A stretch of DNA of 12,837 nt, taken from Bacillota bacterium. Lineage in GTDB: Bacteria; Bacillota; Bacilli; Bacillales_B; DSM-18226. Below the pieces are notes generated by a model. It ran no database searches. It was not told the origin of the DNA and saw only the letters and a list, made by a program, of their open reading frames with translations. The position numbers and the translations under genes are program-made. How positions within the stretch are numbered: position 1 is the first letter of the stretch; every line of letters begins with the position of its first letter. The stretch spans positions 1 to 12,837 of the forward strand of contig JAKACS010000004.1 of NCBI GenBank assembly GCA_021821235.1, in the 5' to 3' direction. Shown piece after piece: positions 1 to 5,637 of the stretch.

Positions 1-1
1 T

Positions 2-298
2 CTCGCAAAAAAGCTAAAAGATGGGCTCGTAACCGGGGAAAAATTGGAAACCATTTTGCAGTCATTTCCTTTTTTTGAAAAAGAATTTGCTTTGATTGTT
101 AAACACGGACAAGAGAACGGAAAGCTTGGTCAGGAGTTATTTTTCTATAGCCAGCATTGCATGGCAATAGCAGAAGAGTTGACCGCAAAAAGTTTAAAAA
201 TGATTCAGCCGCTTTTGTATGTACTGATTGGATTGTTAATCGTCTCAATGTATTTAGCCATTCTTTTGCCGATGTTTCATCTAATGGATGGCATTTAA
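2..298 (+). CDS. comGB: Competence type IV pilus platform protein ComGB, C-terminal part
   Basis: This is the last 98 codons of the polytopic membrane protein on which the competence pseudopilus assembles, a homologue of type II secretion GspF and pilus PilC. The reading frame is open from base 2, so the gene begins outside the window. The visible part is a soluble helical stretch followed by a hydrophobic segment rich in Ile and Leu (about 20 residues), then a short tail ending MDGI, as expected for the final transmembrane helix of the T2SF fold. The TTG at 44 lies inside the frame and is not a start. The family name rests on the fold pattern and above all on position: comGC follows after 17 bases and the rest of the comG operon comes next in order. 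ComGB works with the ATPase ComGA, which would lie upstream. Confidence 0.9.
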   Translation, partial: LAKKLKDGLVTGEKLETILQSFPFFEKEFALIVKHGQENGKLGQELFFYSQHCMAIAEELTAKSLKMIQPLLYVLIGLLIVSMYLAILLPMFHLMDGI

Positions 299-315
299 AC
301 AAGGAGGAAATGTAA

Positions 316-624
316 ATGAAAAATGAAAAAGGGTTTACATTAATTGAAATGATGATCGTGATGCTGGTCATCTCCGTTTTGTTAATTATCACCATCCCCA
401 ATATTACAAAACACAATTCAAATATCAATAATAAGGGCTGTGAGGCATTTGTCAAAATGGTTCAATCCCAGGTACAGTCTTATGAAATAGAGCATAATGC
501 CTATCCGGCAAGTATAGACGATCTCGTCACGGAAAAGTACTTAAATACCACAAAATGTCCCGATGGCAAAACGACGGTCAGCATCGATGCAGATGGCACG
601 GTTTCAAAAGTGAGTACACCGTAA
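316..624 (+). CDS. comGC: Major competence pseudopilin ComGC
   Basis: This is the 102-aa precursor of the main subunit of the transformation pseudopilus. A short basic leader, MKNEKG, is followed by FTLIE. Prepilin peptidase (ComC) would cut between Gly6 and Phe7, leaving the conserved Glu at mature position 5 (Glu11). A hydrophobic helix spans about residues 7-29. Two cysteines, Cys42 (NKGCEAF) and Cys81 (TKCPDG), match the pair that forms an intramolecular disulfide in B. subtilis ComGC, made there by BdbD/BdbC. The length is close to the family norm (about 98-108). A strong site, AAGGAGG at 301-307, lies 8 bases before the ATG. The stop overlaps the comGD start (TAATG), which suggests translational coupling. 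This is the strongest ribosome binding site in the visible operon, which fits its role as major subunit. Confidence 0.96.
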   Translation: MKNEKGFTLIEMMIVMLVISVLLIITIPNITKHNSNINNKGCEAFVKMVQSQVQSYEIEHNAYPASIDDLVTEKYLNTTKCPDGKTTVSIDADGTVSKVSTP

Positions 625-1064
625 TGAGCCGTTCTGAAAGGGGATTCACTTTAGCAGAATCTCTGCTTGTGCTGTCCGTATTTATGATCATATCTTCCAT
701 TACAGCCTTCACGGTTAAACCTCAATATGAAAAAGCGGAAGTCGACTCATTTCTAACCCAGTTTCAAACAGATTTATACTATGCCCAACAGTACTCGTTG
801 GCCCATCAAATCGAAACAACGGTCAGTATTCAGGCTGATCAGCATTCATACTATATACGCACTCGATTTGACCAGCCGCTACTCGTTCAGAGAACCTATT
901 CGAATCAGATAAAGGTAATCCCGCTTTCCCAGCCGTTATTTTTCAAATTCACCCCTGATGGGAATATTACAAAATTTGGAACACTTGCCATTGAAGCAGA
1001 TTCCAAGTCGTATCGAATGACCTTTTTAATCGGGAAGGGGCGGTTCTATGTTACGGAAAAGTAA
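624..1064 (+). CDS. comGD: Minor competence pseudopilin ComGD
   Basis: This is a 146-aa minor pseudopilin, close to the 143 aa of B. subtilis ComGD. The leader MSRSERG precedes FTLAESLLVL, so cleavage falls after Gly7 and the conserved Glu (Glu12) is at mature position 5. The hydrophobic helix covers about residues 8-30, followed by a soluble GspH-like C-terminal domain rich in beta-strand residues. The start chosen is the ATG at 624. It overlaps the comGC stop by one base and puts the leader at the usual length; the frame is open further upstream but has no sensible site there. No good Shine-Dalgarno sequence is visible, so expression probably depends on coupling to comGC. The 3' end overlaps comGE by 17 bases. 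Confidence 0.93.
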   Translation: MSRSERGFTLAESLLVLSVFMIISSITAFTVKPQYEKAEVDSFLTQFQTDLYYAQQYSLAHQIETTVSIQADQHSYYIRTRFDQPLLVQRTYSNQIKVIPLSQPLFFKFTPDGNITKFGTLAIEADSKSYRMTFLIGKGRFYVTEK

Positions 1065-1386
1065 TGGCTTCTTTTTAATTGAATTGCTTCTGTCCTTATC
1101 AGCCTTATTGATGCTCGCCTTGTTTTTCGTTCCACTTCTGGCTGATTTAAACACTCAGTCGCAACAGCTAGAGCGGGAAAGCCTGGCGGAGCAGCTGCTT
1201 TACGAAGAGTTGAATGCGCTCATTATCAATGGCATCCCTTCCCCTAGTCATTCTATTTTTCGAAATGGAAACGAGTATAAGATCACCTGGGCTAGCAGTC
1301 CATCGGATAATCAAAAGGAGGTGTGTGTCACCCTTGAAAAAAAGGCGCGCTTTCCTGAGAAAACCATTTGCCAGTTTGCTGAATAA
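1048..1386 (+). CDS. comGE: Minor competence pseudopilin ComGE
   Basis: This is a 112-aa minor pseudopilin. The N-terminus MLRKSNG then FFLIELLLSL gives a prepilin peptidase site after Gly7 and Glu12 at mature position 5. The transmembrane helix covers about residues 8-31 and the rest is a short soluble domain. A GGAAGGGG ribosome site precedes the ATG at 1048, which lies inside comGD (17-base overlap). Two cysteines near the C-terminus (Cys93 and Cys108) could form a disulfide outside the membrane; that is inference. The gene also overlaps comGF by 53 bases, an unusually long overlap for this operon. Identity rests on position between comGD and comGF, the pseudopilin leader and the size, since ComGE sequences are poorly conserved. 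Confidence 0.88.
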   Translation: MLRKSNGFFLIELLLSLSALLMLALFFVPLLADLNTQSQQLERESLAEQLLYEELNALIINGIPSPSHSIFRNGNEYKITWASSPSDNQKEVCVTLEKKARFPEKTICQFAE

Positions 1387-1813
1387 ACAAGGCTTCACCT
1401 TAATTGAAACTCTTTTTGCACTTTCGGTTTTCGCGATCATTGTGTACTTTGTTCTGCCTCTCTTTCAAATCATGCTGCCAACACGAGACCTTAATGGTCA
1501 TTTACAGGAAATGGAATGGAGTGTGTTTTCCAACCAAATCAAGAGAGAAATTCATTCAACTTCAAACGCCGTTATTCCGAATGAGACAACCGTTATTTTT
1601 ACATCCGAGGCCGGTTCAGTATCGTATGAAAAATACAATCAAACGCTCCGCCGGCAAGTAAATGGTACAGGGCATGAAATTTTACTGCAAAATGTAGCAG
1701 CCGTATCCTTTCGTCCAGTAAAAAATGCGATCGAAATCACTGTAACCGATTTGACAGGAAAAATCTTTCGCGTTGTTGCTTATTCTTTTCTAGATTGGAA
1801 TGATTCCCCATGA
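1334..1813 (+). CDS. comGF: Minor competence pseudopilin ComGF
   Basis: This is the minor pseudopilin ComGF, 159 aa with the start proposed here. A basic leader of about 20 residues is followed by GFTLIETLFALSVF, giving cleavage after Gly20 and Glu25 at mature position 5. The soluble domain contains EWSVFSNQIKREIH and later the RRQVNGTGHEILLQNV region typical of ComGF. No ATG lies in a useful place. The TTG at 1334 sits about 10 bases after AAAGGAGGTG (1314-1323), a near-perfect ribosome site inside comGE, so I take it as the start. A GTG at 1325 is too close to that site, and the frame open back to 1214 would give an implausible leader. The stop overlaps comGG by four bases (ATGA). Confidence 0.88.
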   Translation: MKKRRAFLRKPFASLLNKQGFTLIETLFALSVFAIIVYFVLPLFQIMLPTRDLNGHLQEMEWSVFSNQIKREIHSTSNAVIPNETTVIFTSEAGSVSYEKYNQTLRRQVNGTGHEILLQNVAAVSFRPVKNAIEITVTDLTGKIFRVVAYSFLDWNDSP

Positions 1814-2193
1814 TTCATAACCAAAAAGGATTTGCTTATCCGCTGACCTTGTCACTGTTGATAATTTTTTTCATTTTCTTTTCGATTCGCGTTGAACAGC
1901 ATTTGACCGAGCGTAAATTTACCTACAATACAAAAATATCGCATATGCAGGAATACTATATGCTGACAACATCAAAAAAAGTGGAAAAAATCCTTCAAAC
2001 GGGTGATGGAACCACAACATCTGGGTCATTTGCATTTCGTGACGGCACAATCAACTACCAAATCGATCCTCCAAGTGGAAGCATTCAAAAATTCACACTC
2101 ACTTTGCAATTAAAATCAGGGGAAACCGTTTATGGCTATGGTTTTTATGACACCGTTTCAAAAAAACTTACAAAATGGGTTGAAAAAAGTTAA
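1810..2193 (+). CDS. comGG: Minor competence pseudopilin ComGG
   Basis: This is the last pseudopilin of the operon, 127 aa (B. subtilis ComGG is about 124 aa). The leader MIHNQKG is followed by FAYPLTLSLL and a hydrophobic helix to about residue 26. Cleavage would fall after Gly7. Mature position 5 is then Leu12, not Glu. The Gly-Phe-x-Tyr-Pro pattern without Glu5 is also what I recall for B. subtilis ComGG, and it resembles GspK-type tip subunits, which lack that glutamate. The C-terminal part (VYGYGFYDTVSKKLTKWVEK) is typical. The start overlaps the comGF stop in ATGA, and no strong ribosome site is present, so coupling is likely. No cysteine is present. Confidence 0.9.
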   Translation: MIHNQKGFAYPLTLSLLIIFFIFFSIRVEQHLTERKFTYNTKISHMQEYYMLTTSKKVEKILQTGDGTTTSGSFAFRDGTINYQIDPPSGSIQKFTLTLQLKSGETVYGYGFYDTVSKKLTKWVEKS

Positions 2194-2229
2194 TTTTGGA
2201 AAGAATGAATAAAAAAAGGCAGATGAACA

Positions 2230-2418
2230 ATGAAAACGAATGATTATGTAAAATATATAGCGCAAACATTTGTACAATATATGGATCAGCCAAAGGAATC
2301 GAGAAAAAAAATGCGGCAAGAACGTAAAGAATCGCGTGGCTCTTTTTGGTACCGCTGGTTTGGCATTCTTCCATATGTCGTTTATACCGAGGTAAAAAAA
2401 CGAAACAGGCGGCACTAA
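2230..2418 (+). CDS. yqzE: YqzE family small protein at the end of the comG operon
   Basis: This is a 62-aa basic protein of unknown function that follows comGG in many Bacillaceae. It starts MKTNDYVKYIAQTFVQYMDQ, then a very charged middle rich in Lys, Arg and Glu (about residues 21-36), then a short aromatic hydrophobic segment (FWYRWFGILPYVVYTE) that could touch or enter the membrane. The ribosome site is weak (AAAGGCAGAT). It lies 36 bases after comGG on the same strand with no terminator between, so it is probably the last gene of the comG transcript. Its role in competence is not established as far as I know; the name rests on sequence pattern and position. Confidence 0.85.
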   Translation: MKTNDYVKYIAQTFVQYMDQPKESRKKMRQERKESRGSFWYRWFGILPYVVYTEVKKRNRRH

Positions 2419-2434
2419 CCATCCACAATTTTGC

Positions 2435-2457
2435 AAAAAAATCATTATGATTTTTTT
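2435..2457 (+). terminator. Probable comG-yqzE terminator, AT-rich hairpin
   Basis: A perfect 10-bp inverted repeat, AAAAAAATCA / TGATTTTTTT with loop TTA, ends in seven T residues on the + strand, 16 bases after the yqzE stop. It has almost no G or C, so it would be a weak intrinsic terminator alone. An outer, nearly perfect 12-base repeat (CCACAATTTTGC at 2423-2434 and GCAAATTTGTGG at 2466-2477, one mismatch) encloses it. Confidence 0.5.
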
Positions 2458-2481
2458 CGTAACAAGCAAATTTGTGGGGAA

Positions 2482-2499
2482 TTGTGAACATTTTCTAAA
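2482..2499. promoter_or_regulatory. Rex-like redox operator candidate
   Basis: The sequence TTGTGAA-CATT-TTCTAAA matches the Rex consensus TTGTGAA-N4-TTCACAA at 12 of 14 specified positions, with a perfect left half. It lies just upstream of the dyad and promoter of the cysteine-containing regulator gene. The right half is degenerate and AT-rich DNA gives such matches easily, so this is a weak call. Confidence 0.22.
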
Positions 2500-2507
2500 C
2501 ATATAGT

Positions 2508-2522
2508 GTTAACATTGTTAAC
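2508..2522. promoter_or_regulatory. Perfect 15-bp dyad, operator candidate of the 2588 regulator gene
   Basis: GTTAACA-T-TGTTAAC is a perfect 7-1-7 palindrome (centre at 2515). It lies five bases upstream of the weak -35 of the regulator promoter and about 65 bases before the start codon. The size and position suit a homodimeric winged-helix protein, and autoregulation is the simplest reading. The same half-sites occur at 4856-4879 with a 12-base spacer. Confidence 0.45.
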
Positions 2523-2526
2523 CTCG

Positions 2527-2555
2527 TTCCCTTAGGTTGAGCACTGTATTATAAT
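2527..2555 (+). promoter_or_regulatory. Sigma-A-like promoter of the regulator gene
   Basis: A perfect -10 TATAAT lies at 2550-2555. At 17 bases spacing the -35 would be TTCCCT (2527-2532), which matches only half of TTGACA. A perfect -10 with a poor -35 next to an upstream dyad suggests control by a DNA-binding protein. Confidence 0.5.
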
Positions 2556-2587
2556 GGAGTAAATTATGGGGGGCCGAGGTGATAAAT

Positions 2588-3289
2588 ATGGAACAAACGC
2601 TAAAGATTACAAACGTTTTATCAGATCCTACCAGGTATTACATTTATCAATATATTACGAAAAGGCATCGGGAAGTAACCGTTCAAGAAATAGCGGATAA
2701 TTTTAATATCCATCCAAATGTTGCGAGGCTTCATTTATCAAAACTTGAAGACGTGAACATGCTTTCATCGGAAACGAAGAAAACGGGCAAAGGCGGGAGA
2801 CCAAGTCGTTTATACCGGCTTTCAGAAGATGTCATTCAACTGCATTTTCCTTTCCGTGATTACATGCTTTTATCCAAAGTGGCGATTGAAACGATGATGT
2901 CGCTTGGTGAAGATGGCAGAAAAGCATTATTTTTAACAGGAAAACGTTTTGGGGCAGAATTGATTGAACAAGAATTAGCAAAACAAGGTCTGCCCGGAGA
3001 CGACCTTTCCTTTGATGAGAAATTGCGCATTTTAAAAAATGCTGCCACACTCGCAGGCTTCTATCCCGAGTTTGAAGCTAGCGGAGATCAAACAAAAATT
3101 TACTTTCAAATCTTTAATTGCCCTTTTAAAGAAGTTGCACTTGAACAGACGGAAGCGGTTTGCAGTATGCACCACGAGTTCCTTAAAGGAATGTTTGAAA
3201 CGCTCTTTTCTTCGGTTCAATTAATTGAAAAAGAAAATATGTTTGCCGGCTGCGAGACATGCAGCTACCAAGCACTCGTCTCCAATTAA
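2588..3289 (+). CDS. Winged-helix regulator with a four-cysteine C-terminal cluster (SufR-like, COG2345 type)
   Basis: This is a 233-aa probable transcription factor. Residues 1-80 form an ArsR/TrmB-like winged helix: LSDPTRYYIYQYI, then TVQEIADNFNIHPNVARLHLSKLE as helix-turn-helix, then a basic wing KGGRPSRLYRLS. The rest is a helical sensor domain ending in four cysteines: Cys178 (FNCPF), Cys192 (AVCSMHH), Cys222 and Cys225 (AGCETC). This is a C-x13-C-x29-C-x2-C arrangement, like the Fe-S-binding tail of SufR regulators, so a cluster or metal ligand is likely. The start is the ATG at 2588, eight bases after GAGG of a GAGGTGAT site (2576-2583); a GTG at 2579 in frame lies inside that site. 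It follows yqzE and precedes yqgY on the same strand. I recall relatives beside comG/yqgY in other bacilli but know of no defined regulon. Confidence 0.85.
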   Translation: MEQTLKITNVLSDPTRYYIYQYITKRHREVTVQEIADNFNIHPNVARLHLSKLEDVNMLSSETKKTGKGGRPSRLYRLSEDVIQLHFPFRDYMLLSKVAIETMMSLGEDGRKALFLTGKRFGAELIEQELAKQGLPGDDLSFDEKLRILKNAATLAGFYPEFEASGDQTKIYFQIFNCPFKEVALEQTEAVCSMHHEFLKGMFETLFSSVQLIEKENMFAGCETCSYQALVSN

Positions 3290-3303
3290 CTTGAAATCCA
3301 ATA

Positions 3304-3333
3304 TTTACATTTCGTTTCCGTTTATTTTATAAT
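3304..3333 (+). promoter_or_regulatory. Sigma-A-like promoter of yqgY
   Basis: TTTACA (3304-3309) and TATAAT (3328-3333) are separated by 18 bases, 15 to 43 bases after the regulator stop and 43 bases before the yqgY start. The hexamers match consensus at 5 of 6 and 6 of 6, so yqgY probably has its own transcript as well as any readthrough. Confidence 0.6.
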
Positions 3334-3376
3334 TAGGGTGGATGGGAATGAAGGAAGGGTTAAAGGAGGGGTGCAT

Positions 3377-3619
3377 ATGGATCGCATGTTTAGAGTTTTG
3401 GGGTTCTGGACAGGGATTTTTACCGTAATGTTCTATCTTGGCCATATGGAAAAGACAGCATTACTGTTCCTGGCGCAAACGGGATTCTTTGTTCTACTAA
3501 GCTATCTAAAACTGTCCGAACGTATGTATTTGTATATTTTCAGAGCATATTTAACCATTTTCTTTGCCGGCTTTACATATTGGACTACTTTCATGATGCC
3601 GTTAGGCGGAAGTCAATAA
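3377..3619 (+). CDS. yqgY: DUF2626 small membrane protein YqgY
   Basis: This is an 80-aa hydrophobic protein of the DUF2626 family, about the length of B. subtilis YqgY. It starts MDRMFRVLGFWTGIFTVMFY and has three probable transmembrane segments (about residues 7-22, 27-43 and 50-72), with the conserved LSYLKLSERMYLYIF stretch between the second and third. The ATG at 3377 is chosen because AAAGGAGG (3362-3369) lies seven bases before it; an ATG at 3338 in the same frame has no site and would add a polar extension foreign to the family. It has its own promoter and is followed by the bidirectional terminator at 3707-3740. The function is unknown. The family is widespread in Bacillaceae, but I know of no assigned role. 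Confidence 0.88.
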   Translation: MDRMFRVLGFWTGIFTVMFYLGHMEKTALLFLAQTGFFVLLSYLKLSERMYLYIFRAYLTIFFAGFTYWTTFMMPLGGSQ

Positions 3620-3706
3620 CCTGCTATCAAAAATGAACGTACACCTTCAGCATTGAGTCATATCAATAACGTTCGATCAATGAACGAAAAGAGAAAAAAT
3701 GAATTT

Positions 3707-3740
3707 AAAAAACGCTGGAATACATATTCCAGCGTTTTTT
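3707..3740. terminator. Bidirectional terminator between yqgY and the methyltransferase gene
   Basis: A 14-bp stem, AAAAAACGCTGGAA / TTCCAGCGTTTTTT, with a six-base loop carries T-runs in both directions. It ends the + strand yqgY transcript and the - strand methyltransferase transcript. The TAA stop of the methyltransferase gene (3739-3741) lies in the last bases of the stem, so termination follows translation stop directly. Confidence 0.9.
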
Positions 3741-4842
3741 ATTCAGTTTCGAACAGTTCTTTCTCCGTTTTGAGTTTAAGATTTTTTTGTTGGACGACAA
3801 CATGAAAAGAAGAACTCATTCCAGATGGCATGATCAAGCTGCGGATCGCCCGATTTCGCTTGCTGACTGCGGAAAACGGATTGGGATCATAATGATCCGC
3901 TAATTCCTTTAAAATACCCGCTTTCAGTAAAAATTCATCCTGCCGTAATTGCGTGACAAATTCCAGTTGAAATTCTTCTCCTTTTTGACGCAGCCAATCA
4001 AAATGGACATGAGTAGTGATATCCATTTCACCTGGGTGAAGCAGCACATTCTCTACCATTTGGTGCTGAAAATACCCCCTTAAACTTCCATTTTTTTTTG
4101 ATGGTTCCATCCATTCTTCATTCGAATAGCCATAATCGATCGTAATGACGATACCTTTTGTTAACACGGCAGCAAATTGTTTCAACATATCTTGCATCGA
4201 GAGCGGAATTTCAATTCGCTGCATATTGCCAAGATGCAAACCTGATTCTTTTAAAAAAGCTTGTATGGCTTTATTTTCAAACGGGACTCTTTGCTCATAC
4301 AGCTTCCCCTCTTTTAAACCAATCATGATTTCATACAAACGTCCACCTTCTTTTTCTATGACATGAACAGGCAAGGCATCAAACAGTTCATTCGAAAAGA
4401 GGATGCCTTCAAAAGATGGAACTTCGAGTAAGCTTTCATATTGTTCAACATCAAAATCTGACTGCAATAAATCACTTTGTAGTTTGCGGTGGTATGGGCT
4501 CGTTTCAACAATTCGATAAGAAAGGGGCGTTCGAACCGACTCCTTCCATTCTTCTAAAAAGGCGCGGGCAAATCTGCCGTTTCCTGCGCCAATTTCGCAA
4601 AAAACAGGCGGGAGCTGGTGGAGCCGGATCAATTGTGAAAACCATTTAGCGATGATTCTACCAAAAACATCTGAAACATTGCTTGTTGTAAAAAAATCAC
4701 CCTCACGGCCAATCTTTTGTTTCTCTTTCATATAATAACCATAGTGAGGGTGGTAGAGAACAGCACTGATATAATCACTATAGGTGATAAGGTTTGACGG
4801 TGAGCGTTCGATTAACTGATGTAGAAACGAAATCAATTTCAA
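3739..4842 (-). CDS. MidA/NDUFAF7-family SAM-dependent methyltransferase
   Basis: This is a 367-aa member of the COG1565 family. Mitochondrial NDUFAF7 (MidA) from this family methylates an arginine of complex I; the bacterial substrate is unknown. Visible marks are the N-terminal GREGDFFTTSNVSDVFGRI (residues 45-63), the SAM-binding FCEIGAGNGRFARAFLEEW (81-99), IVETSPYHRK (111-120), the LFSNELFDALPVHV motif (148-161), ITIDYGY (233-239) and GSLRGYFQHQ followed by DITTHVHFDW (252-283). All main motifs seem intact. No ATG is available. The TTG at 4842 is used, but a second TTG at 4836 has better spacing from AAAGGAG. The gene is alone between two terminators (3707-3740 and 4948-4977) on the - strand. 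A split dyad at 4856-4879 sits in its leader. The cytosolic location is inferred from the lack of signal or membrane segments. Confidence 0.88.
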   Translation of the reverse strand: MKLISFLHQLIERSPSNLITYSDYISAVLYHPHYGYYMKEKQKIGREGDFFTTSNVSDVFGRIIAKWFSQLIRLHQLPPVFCEIGAGNGRFARAFLEEWKESVRTPLSYRIVETSPYHRKLQSDLLQSDFDVEQYESLLEVPSFEGILFSNELFDALPVHVIEKEGGRLYEIMIGLKEGKLYEQRVPFENKAIQAFLKESGLHLGNMQRIEIPLSMQDMLKQFAAVLTKGIVITIDYGYSNEEWMEPSKKNGSLRGYFQHQMVENVLLHPGEMDITTHVHFDWLRQKGEEFQLEFVTQLRQDEFLLKAGILKELADHYDPNPFSAVSKRNRAIRSLIMPSGMSSSFHVVVQQKNLKLKTEKELFETE

Positions 4843-4855
4843 GCCTCTCCTTTAA

Positions 4856-4879
4856 TTAACAACATTGACATAGTGTTAA
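4856..4879. promoter_or_regulatory. Split dyad upstream of the methyltransferase gene, possible second site of the 2588 regulator
   Basis: TTAACA and TGTTAA half-sites are 12 bases apart, just upstream of the ribosome site of the - strand methyltransferase gene. They are the same half-sites as in the perfect dyad at 2508-2522. The 11-mer ATAGTGTTAAC at 4870-4880 is also found exactly at 2503-2513. The wider spacer argues against identical binding, so the call is tentative. Confidence 0.3.
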
Positions 4880-4947
4880 CTTTATTGTATTGTATATTCA
4901 GTAGCTTAACTATATCCCCTCCCATTAATGAATAGAACATCCCCCAG

Positions 4948-4977
4948 AAAAACCCTTCTCCGTTGAGAAGGGTTTTT
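4948..4977 (-). terminator. yqgX terminator
   Basis: A perfect 13-bp stem, AAAAACCCTTCTC / GAGAAGGGTTTTT, with a CGTT loop lies 24 bases past the end of yqgX. In the - direction it ends in five T residues. It is the clearest hairpin of the window and isolates yqgX from the methyltransferase gene. Confidence 0.9.
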
Positions 4978-5001
4978 CATTACCTAGCGAGGAGACGTCA
5001 A

Positions 5002-5637
5002 TTAAAACCCATTTAAAAAAGGATTACTGTCCATTTCATCTCCAATGGTTGTGACCTGTCCATGCCCAGGCATTACAATCGTCTCTTCTGGCAAAGTGAG
5101 CAGTTTATTGTGTATGCTAGTTAACAGTTGCGAATGGTTTCCTTCTGGCAAATCTGTCCGGCCAATGCTGCCCTTAAACAAGGCGTCACCGGAAATGACA
5201 AATCCTTCTTTTTCAAAAAAACAGGAAACACTACCCGGAGAATGCCCAGGAGTTTCGAATAAATCGAACTCGAAGCCTTCAATTTTTATTGTCTCTTCCT
5301 TTGAAAAAAAGCGGTTCGCCGCCATTGCAGTAATCGCCTTTTGCAACCGGAAAACCTTTGAGCCATTCAGCATTGGATCACTTAGCCAATTTTTTTCTTT
5401 TTCATGGACGTACACAGGAATCGTAAAATGCTTTCTGACATCATCGACAGCACCTATATGGTCAAAATGGGCATGTGTAAGGACAATTGCCCGCGGCTGC
5501 AGCTTTTTTTGTTCAAGCCATTGAATTAATTTTTCTCCATCACTGCCGGGATCAAAAAGCAAACAGCTGCCATCCTCTTTTTCAATAATATAGCAATTCG
5601 TTTGCATAATCCCTAAAGGAATTTGCGACCACTTCAT
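5002..5637 (-). CDS. yqgX: Metallo-beta-lactamase-fold hydrolase YqgX
   Basis: This is a 211-aa glyoxalase II-like protein of the metallo-beta-lactamase fold, the same length as I recall for B. subtilis YqgX. The metal site is complete: THAHFDH at 54-60 (His55, His57, Asp59, His60), His132 in TPGHSPGS, Asp151 in SGDALF and His192 in PGHG. A binuclear metal centre and thioester or similar hydrolysis are expected. Which substrate it uses (S-lactoyl bacillithiol or related thioesters are possible) cannot be seen. The ATG at 5637 is preferred over the longer frame to 5679 because GGAGGG lies six bases before it and the N-terminus MKWSQIPLGIMQTNCYI starts the fold correctly. No signal peptide, so cytosolic. 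It diverges from yqgW. Confidence 0.9.
   Translation of the reverse strand: MKWSQIPLGIMQTNCYIIEKEDGSCLLFDPGSDGEKLIQWLEQKKLQPRAIVLTHAHFDHIGAVDDVRKHFTIPVYVHEKEKNWLSDPMLNGSKVFRLQKAITAMAANRFFSKEETIKIEGFEFDLFETPGHSPGSVSCFFEKEGFVISGDALFKGSIGRTDLPEGNHSQLLTSIHNKLLTLPEETIVMPGHGQVTTIGDEMDSNPFLNGF

Noticed and set aside
99..455. A 118-codon - strand frame
   Set aside because: It is the reverse complement of comGB and comGC, which have clear family features.
555..623. An upstream extension of comGD
   Set aside because: It lies within comGC and would put over 20 extra residues before the short basic pseudopilin leader; the ATG at 624 overlapping the comGC stop fits.
2158..2502. Two overlapping - strand open frames of 107 and 114 codons after comGG
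   Set aside because: Both are antisense to yqzE and the probable terminator, are Phe/Ile-rich from AT-rich DNA and lack ribosome sites; yqzE is the real gene here.
3631..3685. ATGAACG repeats and a CGTTC/GAACG inverted repeat after yqgY
   Set aside because: The arms are only five to seven bases with competing partners, and a strong terminator follows; too short to call an element.
5045..5524. A 159-codon open frame on the + strand
   Set aside because: It lies wholly antisense to yqgX, whose metal-binding motifs are intact; it has no ribosome site and its translation is low-complexity Ser/Cys/Phe-rich.
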